Of a stretch of DNA of 64,000 nucleotides, positions 60,433 to 64,000 are shown piece by piece (position 1 is the stretch's first letter; the number at the start of each line of letters is the position of its first letter). Origin of the DNA: Marinobacter vulgaris (GTDB lineage: Bacteria > Pseudomonadota > Gammaproteobacteria > Pseudomonadales > Oleiphilaceae); contig NZ_QFWX01000004.1 in the NCBI RefSeq assembly GCF_003344045.1, forward strand, positions 372,001 through 436,000, written 5' to 3'. The notes under the pieces were generated by a model. That model saw only the letters and a list, made by a program, of their open reading frames with translations. It did no database searches and was not told the origin of the DNA. Both the position numbers and the translations under genes were made by a program.

Positions 60433-61944
60433 ATGAACGAGGACACCATGAGCCCACTGCATTACCGCGGCGCCAGCGCACTGGTCAGCGACCTCAAGGG
60501 CGGCAAGCTGACCAGCGTGGAGGCGACCCGCGCCTTTCTCGACAGGATCCGCCAGCACAACCACGCCATCAACGCTGTGGTAACACTGGACGAAGAGAAC
60601 GCCCTGGCACAGGCCAGAAAGGCGGACGAGGCCCTGGCCAGGGGTGAACCTTTGGGCGCGCTCCACGGCCTGCCGCTGACCCTGAAAGATACCTGGGAAG
60701 TGGCCGGCATGACCTGCACCTCCGGTGCGTCCGCATTGCGAAACCATATTCCGCACAGGCACGCGGATGTGGTCCAGCGCCTGGAAAACGCCGGCGCCAT
60801 CATTCTGGGAAAAACCAACGTTCCCACCTACACCTCTGATCTGCAAAGCTACAACAGACTCTTTGGCACCACCAATAACCCTCACAATGGGACACATACG
60901 CCGGGCGGCTCTTCAGGCGGCGCTGCCGCGGCCCTGGCAGCGGGCATGACGCCGCTGGAGGTGGGCAGCGACCTCGGCGGCTCCATTCGAACACCCGCTC
61001 ACTTCTGCGGCGTTTTCGGCCATAAGCCGTCCCGGGCCCTGGTCTCGTTGCGGGGCCATATTCCCGGACCTCCGGGCACCGAATCCCGGCCCGACCTCGC
61101 GGAGGCCGGCCCGCTGGCCCGCTCGGCGCAGGACCTCGAACTGCTGCTGGGCGTTATTGCCGGCCCGGCGGAGCGGGAACGCCACAGCTGGCAACTTGCC
61201 ATGGCGCCAGCAATTATCGACTCTCTGGAACAGGCCCGGGTGGGACTGTGGTTAAAAGACCCGCTGTGCCCGGTCGACGGGGAACTGGTGAACAGCTACC
61301 AGCAACTGGGGCGCGATCTGGAGAACCGGGGTGCGCTGGTGGCACAGGCACGCCATAGCCTGTTGAATCTGGAACATATCCTGCCGCCCTATTTCAACCT
61401 GATGGGCAGCCTGGTCGGTACCGCCCTGAAGCCGTCCCAGCGCCGGAGAATGAGATGGATCGCCCGGCTGGAGAGATGGCTGCACCTGTTCGGGCCGGTG
61501 ACCGCCCATATCGGCGAATACGGCCGTGGCGTGAATCAACCGGTCTATCAGTGGATGGCATGGAGCGAAACCAGAGAAAAAATGCGGGCGGAAATCACCG
61601 CCCTGTTCGATGAGTTCGATGTCCTGCTGACACCGGTTACGCCCACCACGGCCATCCGTCACGACCACAGCCAGCCGGTTTTCAAGCGCCAGATCACCGT
61701 GGCCGGGCAGCCCAGGCCCTATATGGACCAGTTCTGCTGGATCGCCCTGGCCACCCTCCTCGGCCTGCCGGCCACCTCGGTGCCTGTTGGCAAAACAAGG
61801 GCCGGACTGCCATTCAATGTGCAGGTGATCGGCGCACCGGGCATGGACCTGACCACGCTCCGGTTCGCGCAATTACTGGAGGCCGAGGGACTCGCCGGCT
61901 TCCAGTCTCCGGGCGACACCCTGCATCAGACAGGCACCGGCTAG
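60433..61944 (+). CDS. Amidase signature family enzyme
   Basis: About 503 residues with the amidase signature: catalytic Lys in LPLTLKDTWEVAGM, the Gly/Ser-rich TPGGSSGGAAAALAAGM with the cis-Ser, and the nucleophile Ser in GSDLGGSIRTPAHFCGVFG. The triad is intact. No signal peptide, so cytosolic. Substrate unknown (amide hydrolysis; related enzymes act on aryl or alkyl amides or peptide amides). ATG 60433 or ATG 60448 could be the start; the second has GAGGA four bases upstream. Confidence 0.88.
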   Translation: MNEDTMSPLHYRGASALVSDLKGGKLTSVEATRAFLDRIRQHNHAINAVVTLDEENALAQARKADEALARGEPLGALHGLPLTLKDTWEVAGMTCTSGASALRNHIPHRHADVVQRLENAGAIILGKTNVPTYTSDLQSYNRLFGTTNNPHNGTHTPGGSSGGAAAALAAGMTPLEVGSDLGGSIRTPAHFCGVFGHKPSRALVSLRGHIPGPPGTESRPDLAEAGPLARSAQDLELLLGVIAGPAERERHSWQLAMAPAIIDSLEQARVGLWLKDPLCPVDGELVNSYQQLGRDLENRGALVAQARHSLLNLEHILPPYFNLMGSLVGTALKPSQRRRMRWIARLERWLHLFGPVTAHIGEYGRGVNQPVYQWMAWSETREKMRAEITALFDEFDVLLTPVTPTTAIRHDHSQPVFKRQITVAGQPRPYMDQFCWIALATLLGLPATSVPVGKTRAGLPFNVQVIGAPGMDLTTLRFAQLLEAEGLAGFQSPGDTLHQTGTG

Positions 61945-61947
61945 GGT

Positions 61948-61977
61948 ATTTGTCGCACTATTTGTTGCACTATAGTG
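61948..61977 (+). promoter_or_regulatory. Tandem 12-mer and palindrome before the ATP-grasp gene
   Basis: Two adjacent 12-mers, ATTTGTCGCACT (61948-61959) and ATTTGTTGCACT (61960-61971), run into a perfect 10-base palindrome CACTATAGTG (61968-61977). TATAGT could be a -10, with ATTTGT 17 bases upstream as a weak -35. The arrangement looks like an operator over a promoter. Confidence 0.45.
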
Positions 61978-62082
61978 GGCGTGCTATGTTCAAGAGAGTT
62001 GGCCTGTGGGGCACGCATCGACCGGTTCGACGCTTAGGCGAGTGAATCGCCGGCATCGTTGGCTCTCATGGAGGACGCAGCA

Positions 62083-63369
62083 ATGGCGAAGAAAAACATA
62101 TTCGTGATGGCCATGGATGACTTTCACCAGGCCATGCTTGAGAGGCTGCAGGGCAGCGAGGAGATGGCCTTCCATCCGCTGCTGGACATGGAAACAGCGG
62201 TGAACACCACCGACTATGAGATGGCTGAGCTGCTGCATCGCGCCCGGCGGACGCTGAAGGATTTTTCCGGGACCGTGGATGCCATCGTCGGCTATTGGGA
62301 CTTTCCCACATTAAGCCTGCTGCCTGTCCTGCGGCGGGAATGGGACTTGCCGGGTCCTACCCTGGAAGCCGCCTTGCGCTGCGAGCACAAGTACTGGGCA
62401 CGCGTGGAGGAGGCGCAGGTGGCGCCGCGACAGACGCCCCGTTTCTCCAGCGTGAACCCGTTCGACGAGAACGTAATGGACCAGCCGCCTCTGCCCTACC
62501 CTTTCTGGATCAAGCCCGTGCGGGCGCATTCCTCGCAACTGGGTTTTCATGTCGATAACCAGCAGGATTTCGAACACGCCATTGAGCAGACCCGTGATCG
62601 CATCCAGCTGTTTGCCAGGCCCTTCAACTATATTCTCGGGATGGCCGAGCTTCCGCAGGAAATCGCAGCCGTTGACGGCTGGCACTGCATTGCCGAGGAA
62701 ATCGTCTCCGCGGGACGGCAATGCACCCTGGAAGGCTATGTGCTCAACGGAAAAATGGACATCTACGGGGTGGTGGACTCATTGCGCGAGGGCGCAGTTG
62801 GGTCCTCCTTCTCCCGTTATCAGTACCCTTCCGATCTTCCGGCTTCGATTCAGGAGATCATGATTGAGGACTGCCGACGCTTTGTTGAGCGCACGGGCTT
62901 TGACAATTCCCCGTTCAATATCGAGTTTTTCTACAACGAAGAAGACGGCTCCATATGGATGCTGGAAGTGAATCCCCGCTGCTCCAAATCCCACAGTCCG
63001 CTCTTTGAAATGGTCGACGGAAGCTCCAATCTCCAGGCCATGGTGGACGTGGCGCTGGGCCACAGGCCTGCGTTTCCGCCGGAAGGTGGCAGATACCGTT
63101 GTGCCGCCAAGATCATGCTGCGCGAACACCAGAATGGCGTGGTCGAGCGGGTACCCGGTGCGGATGAGGTTCGCGCCATAGAAGACGACTTTCCCGGGTG
63201 CCATATCCAGGTGGAGGCGGAACAGGGCTGCAGACTCAGTGACATGCTCCACCAGGACAGCTACAGCTTCGAGTATGCCGTGCTGTTTGTGGGCGGCGAC
63301 AGCGTGGAAGAAATCGATCATAAAGCCGATCAGATCAAGGCCCGACTGGATTTCCGGTTCACCCGCTGA
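62083..63369 (+). CDS. ATP-grasp family ligase
   Basis: A 428-residue cytosolic protein from the ATG at 62083, which has GGAGGA seven bases upstream. ATP-grasp marks: WIKPVRAHSSQLGF (lysine for ATP phosphates), AEEIVSAGRQCTLEGYV, and the Mg-binding NIEFFYNEEDGSIWMLEVNP with Glu and Asn. The C-terminal part (about 330-428) is an accessory domain (EGGRYRCAAKIMLREHQNG). It is of the carbon-nitrogen or carbon-oxygen ligase type with unknown substrates. It is followed after 12 bases by an S15 hydrolase gene and preceded by an amidase gene. Confidence 0.83.
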   Translation: MAKKNIFVMAMDDFHQAMLERLQGSEEMAFHPLLDMETAVNTTDYEMAELLHRARRTLKDFSGTVDAIVGYWDFPTLSLLPVLRREWDLPGPTLEAALRCEHKYWARVEEAQVAPRQTPRFSSVNPFDENVMDQPPLPYPFWIKPVRAHSSQLGFHVDNQQDFEHAIEQTRDRIQLFARPFNYILGMAELPQEIAAVDGWHCIAEEIVSAGRQCTLEGYVLNGKMDIYGVVDSLREGAVGSSFSRYQYPSDLPASIQEIMIEDCRRFVERTGFDNSPFNIEFFYNEEDGSIWMLEVNPRCSKSHSPLFEMVDGSSNLQAMVDVALGHRPAFPPEGGRYRCAAKIMLREHQNGVVERVPGADEVRAIEDDFPGCHIQVEAEQGCRLSDMLHQDSYSFEYAVLFVGGDSVEEIDHKADQIKARLDFRFTR

Positions 63370-63381
63370 AAAGGAGGACGG

Positions 63382-64000
63382 ATGAGCATCCCTCATGTAG
63401 CTACCGACTTGCCCCACCGGGTCCGTGAGATCGAGCATGTGCGCATACCCATGAACGACGGCGTGGAGCTTGCGGCCCGGGTCTGGCTTCCCGAGGGCGC
63501 CGAGGATGCGCCGGTCCCTGCGATACTGGAATACATCCCCTACCGGCGGCGGGACATGACCCGTCCGCGTGACGCTGTGATGCATCCCTACTTTGCCGGC
63601 CACGGCTATGCCGCCGTGCGCGTGGACATGCGTGGCAGCGGCGACTCCGATGGCGTGTTGGCGGACGAATACATCCAGCTGGAGCTGGATGACGGCTGCG
63701 AGATCCTGCGCTGGCTGGCACAACAACCCTGGTGCAATGGAAAAGCCGGGATGATCGGTATCTCCTGGGGCGGCTTCAACGGGCTTCAGATCGCCGCCAT
63801 GCGACCGCCCGAACTGCAAGCGGTGATCTCCGTTTGCGCCACGGACGACCGCTATGCCGACGATGTGCACTACATGGGAGGGTGTCTGCTGGGGGACAAT
63901 TTGTCCTGGGCTTCCACCATGTTCGCCTTCAATTCGCTGCCACCGGACCCGGAGATGGTGGGCAATCAGTGGCGTGCGCTCTGGTTCGAGCGCCTGCGCG
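63382..64000 (+). CDS. CocE/NonD (S15 peptidase-like) hydrolase, 5' part
   Basis: Open from the ATG at 63382 (AAGGAGGA upstream) to the window edge, 206 residues seen. An alpha/beta hydrolase of the X-Pro dipeptidyl-peptidase S15/CocE family: VRIPMNDGVELAARVWLP, PAILEYIPYRRRDMT, AAVRVDMRGSGDSDG, and the nucleophile S128 in MIGISWGGFNG. Family members hydrolyse peptides, acyl esters or amides. The 3' end, including the catalytic His and Asp, is outside the window. Most likely co-transcribed with the ATP-grasp gene. Confidence 0.88.
   Translation, partial: MSIPHVATDLPHRVREIEHVRIPMNDGVELAARVWLPEGAEDAPVPAILEYIPYRRRDMTRPRDAVMHPYFAGHGYAAVRVDMRGSGDSDGVLADEYIQLELDDGCEILRWLAQQPWCNGKAGMIGISWGGFNGLQIAAMRPPELQAVISVCATDDRYADDVHYMGGCLLGDNLSWASTMFAFNSLPPDPEMVGNQWRALWFERLR

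Noticed and set aside
62779..63870. 363-codon open frame antisense to the ATP-grasp and S15 genes
   Set aside because: Crosses two real coding genes and their junction; codon usage is that of a reverse shadow.
1..64000. CRISPR, insertion sequence, prophage, rRNA and tRNA
   Set aside because: Looked for spaced direct repeats, transposase or integrase motifs and conserved RNA segments; none seen.

Overview
The window reads as chromosome of a marine gammaproteobacterium close to Marinobacter or Pseudomonas. Gene order and protein sequences both point there: a complete System I cytochrome c maturation operon lies next to a polar-flagellum/chemotaxis locus of the Pseudomonas type (FleQ/FleS/FleR, FlhF/FleN, MotC/MotD, ParC/ParP, HptB/HsbR/HsbA), followed by a lexA-sulA block in the Pseudomonas arrangement. 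Base composition looks evenly moderately GC-rich, and I see no insertion sequence, prophage, CRISPR array, rRNA or tRNA. Genus assignment is inference from gene content; no search was run.

Region by region. 1-330: tail of a probable BatD gene. 334-7604 (minus): ccmABCDEFGHI, tightly packed. 7711-9380 (plus): a FliK-like protein and an FlhB C-domain homologue (FlhB2). 9390-23672 (minus, read right to left): flhA-flhF-fleN-fliA-cheY-cheZ-cheA-cheB-motC-motD, then parC-parP-cheW-DUF2802 behind a convincing FliA (sigma-28) promoter. 23905-26637 (plus): upp, uraA and an LCM-like methyltransferase, sitting between flhA and flhB. 26714-47108 (minus): fliT-like, fleQ, fleSR, fliEFGHIJ, hsbA-hsbR-hptB, fliK, fliLMNOPQR and flhB; sigma-54 type promoters are readable before fleS, fliE, fliK, fliL and flhA, and fleQ has a sigma-70 type promoter.

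47183-64000 is a housekeeping and accessory stretch: an exported DUF1329 protein; DUF6586 and a small conserved-looking protein convergent with sulA-lexA (LexA boxes upstream of lexA); an amidoligase plus C26 glutamine-amidotransferase-like pair; a 66-residue ORF and a SIMPL protein started 12 bp apart on opposite strands; tamA-tamB; a voltage-sensor-like membrane protein without an obvious pore; then an amidase, an ATP-grasp ligase and a CocE/S15 hydrolase that runs off the right edge.

How the parts work together: FleQ (sigma-54 activator) is expected to turn on fleSR, flhA, fliE, fliK and fliL units; FlhF/FleN set polar placement and number; FliA then turns on late genes including parC-parP, which place the chemoreceptor array at the pole; CheA-CheY-CheZ-CheB process signals to the MotCD-driven, FliM/FliN-switched motor. 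The most distinctive observation is that CheA appears to lack a globular P2 domain and instead carries three linker repeats that look like the CheY-binding peptides of FliM and CheZ. The best candidates for undescribed chemistry are the amidoligase/C26 pair and the amidase/ATP-grasp/S15 group.
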